From contig NZ_JBFRFW010000006.1 of assembly GCF_052115025.1 (NCBI RefSeq), positions 124,001 through 188,000 of the forward strand: a stretch of 64,000 nt of DNA, in the 5' to 3' direction. A program made the translations under genes and the position numbers. The first letter of the stretch is position 1, and each line of letters begins with the position of its first letter. The notes under the pieces are model-generated. The model did not search any database. It was given only the letters and a program-made list of their open reading frames with translations, and was not told the DNA's origin. Source of the stretch: Bradyrhizobium_A sp052115025 (lineage in GTDB: Bacteria; Pseudomonadota; Alphaproteobacteria; Rhizobiales; Xanthobacteraceae). Below are positions 21,927 through 30,800 of the stretch, one piece after another.

Positions 21927-23405
21927 TCACAGACGTCGAGCAACCTCCTGGGCGCTATGCTCGCCGGACCGGATGGCCCCCTCGATATAGCCAGAGAAAG
22001 CCTCGGCGGTCTCCGTCCCCGCCCAATGGAGGCGGCCGACCGGCTCCCGCAGCGCCGGACCGAACGCGCTGAGCACCCCAGGCGCCGGCGCCGAGCTGTA
22101 CCCCCCGCGCTGCCATGTCGCCGCGGCCCAGACTTCCTCGATGTAGTCGATGGGCTTCAAGGCCTCGTCGCCAAGATAGGCGGCAACATCCTTGAGGACC
22201 TGATCGCGTCGGGCCTGCGGCGATCGCTCCGCCCAGCGCCGGGCGCTCTTCCCTGTAAAAAGACCGACCAGACCGCCCGTCGCGCCTCGCACGGGTGAGT
22301 GATCGAACCATGGCCCGAACTCCGTGCTGTCGGAGAGCACCATGCCTGTCAGGCCCTGCGTGCGCCAGAACGGCCGGGCATAAGCGATGTGCGCCTTGAT
22401 CACGCAGCCCATTGGCATGCGCTGCATGAGTCCGTCCCGCAACGCCGGCAAGGCCGGCCGATACGCGATCCGCGCCGCCAGCGAAGGCGGCGCGGTGACG
22501 ATGACATATTTTCCGCGCCATTTGCGCCGGCCTGCCCAGACAGAGACGCCGGTCTCGTCCTGGGCGATGGCGGTCACGGGCGCCTCCAGAACCACCGCAG
22601 GATCGAGCTCCCTGGCCATCCTGGCCGCGAGCTGCCAGACCCCGCCCTCCAGCATTGCATCCTGCGCGCCGCCCCGCGTGGAAACCATCTCGTTGAATCC
22701 GCCCGCGGAAGACGCCATGGCCAGCATGGCAAGAAGCGAGACCTCGCCTGCTTCGGCGCAGGCCAGGGTGCGGATGAGGAGCCGCATCGCCGACCGCACG
22801 GCGGACGACCGCGCATTGGCGAGAATCCAGGTCTCCATGGTCTGAGCGTCGATCGCTTCGACGCCGGGCGCCTCCCAGGGACGCAAGACCGGAACCTGGC
22901 GGGCAAGCGCCTCGAACTTGCCGATCACCAGGGCGAACTCGGCCAGAGCCATCGGGCCGAGGGCCGGCGTCTCGCCCTCGTAGGTCGCGCGGTGTCCGGC
23001 GAGGTCGACGATATTCTTTCCCGAGGTGAATTGAGGATAGACGGCGACCCCGTATTCCCTGGCGAGCGCCAGCAGCCTGTCCTGCGCCGGGCCGACCCAC
23101 TGGCCGCCGAGGTCGACGGTTTCGCCGACGATGCTTCCGGGCTTGGTGCGCCCGCCCACGCGGTCATCCGCCTCCAGCACCACCACGCTGTGGCCGGCAG
23201 CACGAAGCGCCCGTGCCGCGGTCAGCCCCGCAAACCCCGCCCCGACGACCACGACGTCCACCGAGGCGACGGAGGCGGCATCACCGCCCGGCGCTTCCGC
23301 CCGCGCAGCCCCTCGCACGGCGGCCAACCCCGCAACCCCCACCCCAATACCTATCGCGCTTCTGCGGGACATCCGCGCCGCCTCGCGGCCTGTTTGATCG
23401 CTCAT
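21927..23405 (-). CDS. flavin monoamine oxidase family protein, Tat-exported
   Basis: An FAD-dependent amine oxidase of 492 residues, presumably deaminating a mono- or polyamine to an aldehyde with H2O2. The twin-arginine signal MSRRSAIGIGVGVAG begins at residue 12, so it should act in the periplasm. The FAD motif VVVVGAGFAGLTAARALR and VLEADDRVGGRT follow, and the C-terminal GRLHWAGTETAEAFSGYIEG holds the second FAD contact. Glu/Trp-rich segments fit monoamine oxidases more than amino-acid oxidases, but the substrate is open. It diverges from a TetR gene across 140 bp that holds the palindrome at 23484-23501, so repression by that TetR is likely. Confidence 0.88.
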   Translation of the reverse strand: MSDQTGREAARMSRRSAIGIGVGVAGLAAVRGAARAEAPGGDAASVASVDVVVVGAGFAGLTAARALRAAGHSVVVLEADDRVGGRTKPGSIVGETVDLGGQWVGPAQDRLLALAREYGVAVYPQFTSGKNIVDLAGHRATYEGETPALGPMALAEFALVIGKFEALARQVPVLRPWEAPGVEAIDAQTMETWILANARSSAVRSAMRLLIRTLACAEAGEVSLLAMLAMASSAGGFNEMVSTRGGAQDAMLEGGVWQLAARMARELDPAVVLEAPVTAIAQDETGVSVWAGRRKWRGKYVIVTAPPSLAARIAYRPALPALRDGLMQRMPMGCVIKAHIAYARPFWRTQGLTGMVLSDSTEFGPWFDHSPVRGATGGLVGLFTGKSARRWAERSPQARRDQVLKDVAAYLGDEALKPIDYIEEVWAAATWQRGGYSSAPAPGVLSAFGPALREPVGRLHWAGTETAEAFSGYIEGAIRSGEHSAQEVARRL

Positions 23406-23483
23406 CTGTCTGCCTCGCTTCGACTGGACCCGAGAGGTTCGAGCCGCTAATCACTGCAAACGGGTACTTGTACGCAAATCGAT

Positions 23484-23501
23484 ATGCGTACGCGTACGCA
23501 T
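23484..23501. promoter_or_regulatory. perfect palindromic operator between amine oxidase and tetR
   Basis: ATGCGTACGCGTACGCAT is an 18-bp perfect palindrome, with further GTACGCAA half-site sequence just to its left (23469-23478). It lies about 45 bp before tetR and 80 bp before the amine oxidase start, the classic place for a TetR dimer site that controls both divergent genes. Confidence 0.7.
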
Positions 23502-23545
23502 CGTCAAGTGGCCTCGCAGGAGGTTGTGCGCGTCCGGAGGATTCG

Positions 23546-24145
23546 ATGAGCGGAGCAGATCACGGGGTGGGCCTGAGGGAACGCCGTCGAAAGGAGGGGC
23601 AAGCCCGGATCCTGGAGGCGGCGCGGCAGCTTTTTGAAACCGATGGCGTGGCCGGACTCAGCATCCGGATGATCGCCAAGCGCGCCGGCATGCCGGCCAT
23701 GACCCTCTACCGCTATTTTCCCCACAAGACGGCGATTGTTCGCGCCCTCTGGTCGGAGGCCTTCGCACCTTTGTTTGTCGAGCTGGACGCAGCGGAGGCC
23801 GCAGAGACGGAGCCAAGGGCGCGCCTGCGCAGGGTCGCCCAGACCTTCGTCGACTACTGGCTGAGATTTCCCGCCCGCTACAAGGTCGTCTTCCTGATCG
23901 AGGACCGCCGGGAGTCAGAGGAAGACCGCTGGTTCATCGAAGAAACCGACGTCGTGCCCGAACTCCGACGGTTTTCGCGCCTGTTGGCCGCGCTCCAAGA
24001 CGACACGGCCGCGGACCCCGCCGCGGCCGGTGAAGCCCTGTTCTGCGCGCTCATCGGCGTCACCCACCTGCTCGTCGGGATGCCGGAATATCGCTGGGCA
24101 AGCAGCCAGACCTATATCGACCGTATCCTGCGCGGATTTTGCTGA
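23546..24145 (+). CDS. TetR/AcrR family transcriptional regulator
   Basis: A 199-residue regulator. The helix-turn-helix is at about residues 17-62 (ARILEAARQLFETDGVAGLS, then IRMIAKRAGMPAMTLYRYFP), and the C-terminal part is an all-helical ligand domain. The ATG at 23546 is preceded by GGAGG at ideal spacing, which decides against the longer open frame. It diverges from the amine oxidase gene and probably represses it through the palindrome at 23484-23501. The ligand is unknown; a substrate amine is a reasonable guess. Confidence 0.92.
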   Translation: MSGADHGVGLRERRRKEGQARILEAARQLFETDGVAGLSIRMIAKRAGMPAMTLYRYFPHKTAIVRALWSEAFAPLFVELDAAEAAETEPRARLRRVAQTFVDYWLRFPARYKVVFLIEDRRESEEDRWFIEETDVVPELRRFSRLLAALQDDTAADPAAAGEALFCALIGVTHLLVGMPEYRWASSQTYIDRILRGFC

Positions 24146-24384
24146 GCGAACGGGGGCCTGATGCTCCTTCAAACTCCCGAAGATCTGCTCTTCCGCGAGC
24201 TTGATGCGGGACGGAAACCCGTCGTCTCCCAACGGCCGCGCCATGCTCCCAGCGGCGCGCAGGTGCGCCGACATGTCGGTCTCAGCATCGGCTTCGATCG
24301 CAAGCAGTTCTGCAAAGCGCGGGATGTGTTCGTGGATCGGCGCCTGCGCCATGCCCCTGTCGTCCCTGCCCGCCAGGCGCGCTC

Positions 24385-24927
24385 GCGGCGCTCGCCGCCA
24401 ATCGATACGATGACGCCAACGTCGCAAGCTATAGCCAGGCCACCATCTTCTTTCACTTCAAGACCAAGGCGGGCCTGCTCAAGGCGTGCCTCGATGAAGC
24501 CCGCACAAGGGCCTGGGGCTCCCTGCCCGACACCGCCCACCTCGGCGTGCTCGATCTCGTCACGCGACTAGACGACCGTTTCGAGGATCCGGTGATCGCC
24601 GCCTTCTTCTCGAAACTGATGATCGAGAACCGCACGAGCAGCACGTTCCGGCCCATTTACGCCTCGTATCGCGCCCATATCCGCAACATGATCCGCGACG
24701 AAATCGTGCGTTAAACCGCTGCCTCCGCCAAGGACGCGTTGCAGGCCGCCGGATCGATCGTGTGCATGCTAATGGGCGTGCACGGGTCCTACACCATCGA
24801 GGCCGAGCTGTTCAGCCGCGCCGACTACGGCGCGATGCTCCTGAAGAACGCGCAGCTCATCATCGACGATCTGCGCCAGCGCATGCCAAAGGGTGCGGCG
24901 GCCCGCACGGCCGCCACACCCCTGTGA
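24385..24927 (+). pseudogene. decayed TetR family regulator
   Basis: In one frame the translation reads as most of a TetR protein: SQATIFFHFKTKAGLLKACL is the end of the HTH, followed by a ligand domain ending in LIIDDLRQRMPKG. The N-terminal half of the HTH is missing (LAANRYDDANVASYSQ has lost about seven residues of the turn) and no start precedes it. A TAA at 24712-24714 interrupts the frame, with conserved-looking sequence continuing to 24927. It is not a relic of the intact TetR next door, since the sequences differ. The 24146-24384 stretch upstream holds nothing I can identify. Confidence 0.8.
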
Positions 24928-24950
24928 TCCCCCCCTCGTCTTCGGCAACG

Positions 24951-25532
24951 CTATCCAACATCGTCCGGAACGAATGCGACGACACGCGCCGGCGCGGCGC
25001 TGCAGTTCGCCAGCTTGATCGGAAAGAAGCCGACGTCGAATCCGTTCGGCGGCAGCGCCTTCAGGTTGGTGAGCTGCTGCACGATGAAAGCCTCGCGCTG
25101 CGTGATCGCCTCGTGGCCGTCCCGGAGCGTTTCCTTCACGCCTGTTGCGCGGAAGCGCGCCGCCATGACCGGGAAAGGCAGATCCCAGCCGACCGCATCG
25201 GTCCCCAGGATGGTCGCACCGAGCGACGTCAGATGCAGCGTGCTTTCCCGCGACATGCCCGGCTGATTGAAATATTTGGGATCCGTGATGCCGTAGCGCT
25301 CCTGCCCTGTCCGGATCAGGACCGCATCGCCCGGAGCGATGGGCCGACCGACCGCCGCGATCGCGCGATCGAGCATCTCGATCGTGATCGATCGCTCGCG
25401 CCGGCGCGCCGCCGCTTCGCGACCCGCTGTGCAGCGGCGCATCGACACGCGTGCCGCAATGGAACGACATGTCGCTGAGCCGCTCCGCGCCCCACCCCTC
25501 GCCATCAGGCAGATCCTCGTGCCGACACCCAA
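24951..25532 (-). pseudogene. decayed cyclase family protein (kynurenine formamidase-like)
   Basis: The C-terminal half of a cyclase/kynurenine-formamidase-like metal hydrolase is readable (IAPGDAVLIRTGQERYG, LGTDAVGWDLPFP, PPNGFDVGFFPIKLANCSAA). The metal-binding motif appears as CGTRVDAPLH in a different frame at about 25430-25470, preceded by LPDGEGWGAERL. Between the two the family normally has some 40-50 residues that are absent here, so there is at least one deletion with a frameshift, and the N-terminus is missing. The protein cannot be functional. Members of this family hydrolyse cyclic amides or lactones. Confidence 0.78.
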
Positions 25533-25565
25533 GGCCGGCGCAGAACTGGTTCTTTCCTCCGAGCT

Positions 25566-26207
25566 CTGCCGCGTGTCATCAAGCAGAAGCGCGGCAACGC
25601 CGGTCAGGGCGTCTGGAAGGTCGAATGGCGCGAGCAGCCGGCCGGTGCCGCGCCCGTTGTTACGGTACTGGAAGCGCGCCGCGGCAGCATGCCCGAGACT
25701 TTGCCGCTCGACAATTTCATGTCACGCTGTGAAGCATATTTCGGCTGGGGCGGATGCATCATCGAGCAACCCTTTCAACCGCGGCGGCCCGACGGGATGA
25801 TCCGCTGTTACATGGGCATCGACAAGGTCGTCGGCTTCGGACATCAAAAGATAAAGGCGCTGATCCCCCCTCCGCTCGAAGGGCCGGATGCGCTTGCTGC
25901 GCAGCCTGGGCCACGCAATATGTACGGACCTGACGCTGCGCAATTTCAGACCTTGCGGACGAGGATGGAGGCGGAGTGGACGCCGCAGATGATAAAGGTC
26001 CTCGGGCTGCAGAGAAACTCGCTGCCCATCATCTGGGATGCGGACTCTTTATACGGACCAAAGAGCGCTGCGGGTGAAGACAGCTACGTGCTCTGCGAAA
26101 CCAACGTAAGCAGTGTTTTCGCGATCCCGGATGAGGCACCGGCCGCTATCGCCCGCCTCACCCTCGAACGTCTGAGGGAAGAACGAGATGCCGCGGACGC
26201 TGGATAA
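25566..26207 (+). pseudogene. N-terminally truncated Cj0069-family (ATP-grasp-like) protein
   Basis: The open frame reads LPRVIKQKRGNAGQGVWKVE and continues through GCIIEQPFQPRRPDGMIRCY to CETNVSSVFAIPDEAPAA. I recognise this as the C-terminal two thirds of the Cj0069-like family, an uncharacterised group with ATP-grasp character. Upstream of 25566 the frame loses all resemblance, within a few bases of the cyclase remnant on the other strand, so the 5' third is deleted. An internal ATG at 25689 could still start a 172-residue product, but it would lack the nucleotide-binding part. It ends 100 bp before a T10 tract (26223-26232) and a C10 tract (26279-26288). Confidence 0.65.
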
Positions 26208-26310
26208 GACACTTCTTGGGCGTTTTTTTTTTGCGTCAACCAACGACGCCATCGTCGCAGGACAATTGTGACGGTATGCCCCCCCCCCGATGATGTTGAC
26301 AAGAAAGCCG

Positions 26311-27792
26311 TTATAGCCCCGTCAGCGCCAGCAGCTCCGTCGAGGCGGTGTCAAAGACGTAGTCCCAATCACCTTCTCCCCGCGGCCGAAACAGGCGCAT
26401 GGATGGGTACCAGGGGCTATCCGAGCGATCGAGCAACCAGAGCCAATGGGCCCAATGTCCGAGGAGAACCCAAACGGGCTTTCCCATCGAGCCGGCCAGG
26501 TGCGCGACAGCACTGTCCGTCATGATGATCAGGTCGAGATGCGCAATCGCCGCCGCCGTGTCGGCGAAATCCCCGATCATCGGCGCAAGATCGATGATGG
26601 GGCCACCGCGCGGCAGCACCTGCAACTCCTGCTCGGGAGAGCCCTTCTGCAGACTGAAGAGCTGCACGCCCGGCAGTGCGAAAGCCTGAAAGAAGCTCAA
26701 CAGCGATCGGGCGCGCTCGGAATTGCGTTTGAAGGTGACGCTGCCCGACCACACGATACCCACCTTGAGCCGCTGCGCAGCGTTCTCGAACAGCGGCCCG
26801 AATTTCGCCATCCGCGCCCGAGGCGCCTGGAAGACCGGTGCCGTCGGAATCGACGCAAAATCCTGTGTGAATAAACCCGGCAGGCTGCAAAGATAACAGT
26901 GGTAGTCCGCGTCTGGTAGCCGCCGGTCACGCACAACGAACTGATCGACGACGCCCAATGTCGAGATCAGCGGAATAAGCTCTGGCTGACACTCCATCAC
27001 CAGTTCGCCGCCAAGCGCCTTGACGCGCGCGAGGTAGCGCGCCACCCAGAGCGTGTCGCCAAAGCCTTGCTCGACCAGCAGCACAAGGCGCCTGCCCGCA
27101 TAGGATTGCCCCGCCCATGGCTCACCCGGCAACCGCTTCGATGGCAACAGCCCGGTGAAGCGCCGGGCTTCATAGTCGGGCCAGGCCTGCTGGTAGTTGC
27201 CGAGATAGAGATAGCTGCGCGCACGATCCCAGCGCGCCAACTGACGCCCTGCATCGAGTTCGAGCGCGCGGGTGAAGGCAGCAACCGCCTCACCGTGCTG
27301 CCCCGCCTCGGCCAACGTCGTCCCAATATTCTGATGGAACAACGGCTCCCGGCCATCCGACAAGGCGAGCGCCCGCCGATGGCAGGCAATGGCGCCCTTG
27401 AGATAGCGCAGCTGCGTCAGTGAATTTCCGAGGTTGGTCCAGATCCCGGCGCTCTGGGGACTTGAAGCGATGGCGTCACGGTAACACCAGAGCGCATCGA
27501 GATGGCGCCCCATGGCCGCGAACATCACGCCCCGGGCATTGCGGAGATCGGGATTGTTTGGATCCTGCCCGATCGCTTGCCGCAGCAGTTCTTCCGCCTC
27601 GGCGAACCGCTTGCTGTCGTGGAGCGCCTGAGCCTGCCGAAATGCTGCGATTGAAGCCGGCATGGCCGCCACCGGCGTACCTTTCCTCGCTGTTTCCTCC
27701 ACAACCAGCGATCGCACGACGTCATCTGACGAGGCGCGACCGTGTCGCACCTCGTTAGGATGAAACGCGTCCAGGCCCGGCAAGGCCGACAT
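26311..27792 (-). CDS. TPR-repeat glycosyltransferase (family 9 / heptosyltransferase-like)
   Basis: A 493-residue protein. Residues about 45-200 hold three to four tetratricopeptide repeats (for example FAEAEELLRQAIGQDPNNPD and HGEAVAAFTRALELDAG). The rest is a GT-B-like domain related to GT9 heptosyltransferases, with VLLVEQGFGDTLWVARYL near its start and the sugar-nucleotide region DLIIMTDSAVAHLAGSMGKP near its end. No signal peptide is present, so it should act in the cytoplasm. It begins 9 bp after the stop of the giant RTX-protease gene. The spacing suggests it modifies that protein or its export partner before secretion; TPR-GT proteins commonly glycosylate large secreted or flagellar proteins. 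The acceptor and sugar are inferred, not shown. Confidence 0.82.
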   Translation of the reverse strand: MSALPGLDAFHPNEVRHGRASSDDVVRSLVVEETARKGTPVAAMPASIAAFRQAQALHDSKRFAEAEELLRQAIGQDPNNPDLRNARGVMFAAMGRHLDALWCYRDAIASSPQSAGIWTNLGNSLTQLRYLKGAIACHRRALALSDGREPLFHQNIGTTLAEAGQHGEAVAAFTRALELDAGRQLARWDRARSYLYLGNYQQAWPDYEARRFTGLLPSKRLPGEPWAGQSYAGRRLVLLVEQGFGDTLWVARYLARVKALGGELVMECQPELIPLISTLGVVDQFVVRDRRLPDADYHCYLCSLPGLFTQDFASIPTAPVFQAPRARMAKFGPLFENAAQRLKVGIVWSGSVTFKRNSERARSLLSFFQAFALPGVQLFSLQKGSPEQELQVLPRGGPIIDLAPMIGDFADTAAAIAHLDLIIMTDSAVAHLAGSMGKPVWVLLGHWAHWLWLLDRSDSPWYPSMRLFRPRGEGDWDYVFDTASTELLALTGL

Positions 27793-27801
27793 GCACCCGC
27801 C

Positions 27802-30800
27802 CTAGCTGTGCCAGGCCGCGGCGATGGCCGTTTGCAGGGCCGCATCGTTGGGCGCCTGGGCAACCGCCGTCGGATTGAAGGCGGCATTGTTGGCAGAATA
27901 TGTCGCCATCGCCTGCACGAGCTGGGAGACCTGGCTGTCGAGCTTCAGCCCACCTGCCGTGATCTCGGAGAGCTGGCTGGAGGACGCATTGAACCAACCG
28001 GCGACCATGACCTGGCTCGACGTACCCATCAGATCGATCTGCAGATCATTGTTCGACCGGACGAACCAGAGCTGCTGATCGGTGATGCCGGCAGCAAAAT
28101 CGAGCTCGTTCGAGGCAGACACGTTGGTGCTGGCGCCGTTGACAATGATCGCCTGGCCGTTGCCGCGCGCGAACTGATAAACGTCAGATGTTCCCGACGC
28201 GATCAGCGTATTGACTCCGCTGCCGGCGATCAGCGTGCTGCCCACTCCCGACACCTTGGCGTTGGTCAACCCGATCAAGGTATCTCCGACGGTCGCGCCC
28301 GCCATCCTGGCGGTGCCGGTGCCAAGGTTGATCGTCTCATAGTTGCCGGTGTACCAGGCAACGCTCGAGGACTGGCTTGCCTGGAGGGACGATCCCAGGG
28401 CGTTGCCCACCAGGGTATCGCTCGCACCGGTGGCAACCAGCGTACCGGCGACCGCTCCCGCGATCAGCGTATCGCCCGCCCCCGACGCCATTGCGCTCGC
28501 AATGCCGATGAGGGTGTCGCTGGCGCTCGCACCATTGACGGCCGCCTTGCCGGTCGCGAGGTTGACCGTCAGATTGGCGATGCCGACATAGTCCGCGATC
28601 GCCGGTCCGCTGCCGGCCACGAGCGTATTGCCGCCGGCATTGCTCACCAGGGTCGACAAGCCGCTGCCTCCGATCAGGGTGGAGTTCGCTCCCGAGGCGA
28701 TCAGGGTATCGCTGCCATAGATGCCGGACAGCGTGGTATTGCTGGCGGCGCTGGAGATCGTTCGGCTCCAGTTGGCGGTCAGCGCGGCCTGCACCGCACT
28801 AGCGGTCGGCATCGCGATCGCGGTCAGGGGATTGAAGCCGGAAGAGTTCTGGAAGGCCGTCATGGCCGTCGCCAGAGCCGAGACAGCTGCGGTGCCGATC
28901 TGCGAACCGTCTGCCAGCACCAGCGACGACAGCTGCGAATAGCCGTTGGCGAACCATCCCCGAACCGTCATCTGGGCCGGCTGGTTGATCACCTGGATCA
29001 CGAGGTCGTAGCCGGATCTCGTGAACCACAGGTTGCGCGGATCGAGGCCGGCGGAGAGCTGCAGCTGGCCCGACGGCCCAGTGTTCGTCGCCACGCCGTT
29101 GATGATGACGTCGGCTCCATATCCCGATCGCCACTGATAGGTATCGCTGCCCCCATTGCCGACCAGCGTGGTGTTGCCGATACCGGGATCAAGCGTATCC
29201 TTGCCGCCGGTGCCGGTCAGAACCCCGGGCCCCCACAGGCTGGCCACACTCCCCTGCAACGCCGCCGGCATGGCGGTCGCCGTCTGCGGATTGAAAGTGG
29301 GGTTGCTCGCCTGATAGCTCGCCATGGCGGCCTGCAGCTGGCCGATGGCGCTGGTCGAGATCTGGGATCCGTCGCTGGCCACGATCCACTGCAGCTGAGC
29401 CGATGTGGTGGTGTACCAGCTCTTGACCGTCATTCGGGTCGACGTGCCGAGCATCTGCACAACCAGATCGCTACCCGAGCGGCTCAGCCAGACACCGCTC
29501 GGCGGCGCACCGACTGTGATTTCGCCGGACGCCGCTCCGCTGCCGGTGCCATTGAAGACGACGTCCTGGCCATAGTTCGCGCCGAGCACGTAGACGTCAT
29601 AGCCCCCGCCGCCGATCAGCGTGTCGTTGCCGAGGTATCCGTCCAGCATGGAAAAGCTGCCATTGCCGGTCAGCGTGTCGTTGTAGCTGGAGCCCTGGAC
29701 CTGAACCACGTTGGTCAGGATGTCCCCCTGGGCTGCTCCTCCGGTATTGACGCCAGTGGTGAGGTTCACGATCACAGCCGACGCCGAGGTGACGAACGCG
29801 ACCTCGGTATTGGCGCTGTTGGCCGTGATCCTGTCGCCGCCATACATGCTGCCGACGATGTACTGGGTGTCGTAGGCCCCGATGATCGTGTTGAGATGGT
29901 AGAGCGAGCCATAGATGGTGTGGATGTTCTTGATCACCATCGTGTCGCCGAACCCGCTGGTGCCGGTCCCGGCGGCGAGATTGAGCGTCACCCCGTTCGG
30001 ATTGCTGAAGAAATTCAGCGTATTGTAGCCTCCACCGCCATCGACATAGGTCAGCCCCTGGCCGTCGACGAAGGTATCGTTGCCGGCCGAGCCGATCACA
30101 CGCTGAAAGCCGCTGATCGTATCCGAGGCCAGCGACCCGACGGTCGCCGCGCCGTTGAGGAAGTCGACCGTGACCGACGACGGGGCGGCGCTGTAGTCCA
30201 GCGTGTTGTTGTTCGCCGTTCCGCCGCGGAGGGTCTTGCCGCCCCAGGCGCTGATCGTGTCGCCATGGCTCGAGCCGACGATACTCTGCACATTGGTGAT
30301 GGTATCACGGGCGGCCGCTCCGCCATTGATACCGGTCGCCAGGTTGATCACCACAGCCGAGCTCGCCCAGCTGAAATCAACCGTATTGTTGCCGATCGCG
30401 CTGCCGACCACAGTTGCAGCGCCGTCGCCCAGATAGAACACGTTGCTCGAACCGCCGCCGATGAAGGTGTCGCTGCCAACCTTTCGCGGCAGGCCATTGG
30501 TGCCGCCCGCAAAGAACGTGTTGGTGGCGGAACCACCGTAGATCGTATCGTTGCCCGTGCCGGCGACGAACGTATCGGCATCGGCGTTGCCATGGACGAT
30601 GGAAGTTCCATCGCCGAGATACACCCAGTCGACATGGGTCCCGGCGGCGATGGTCAGCGCCTTGCCGCCGATCGTGCTGTCGGTGCTGCCCGCCGCGAGA
30701 TTGAGATTGAGCGCGCCGGTCGTGGCCGCGAGGTTGATGATGTCGGCGGTGCCGTTGGGCTCCTGCAGGATGGAGCGGCTGCCTCCCGCGAGCTGTGCAT

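Noticed and set aside
23915..24352. A minus-strand frame starting MAQAPIHEHIPRFAELLAIE
   Set aside because: The first 70 residues look protein-like, but the frame then runs antisense through the intact TetR gene and I recognise no family. It may be another relic in the decay zone, but I cannot support it.
26223..26288. An intrinsic terminator at the T10 tract
   Set aside because: No GC-rich hairpin precedes the T run on either strand.
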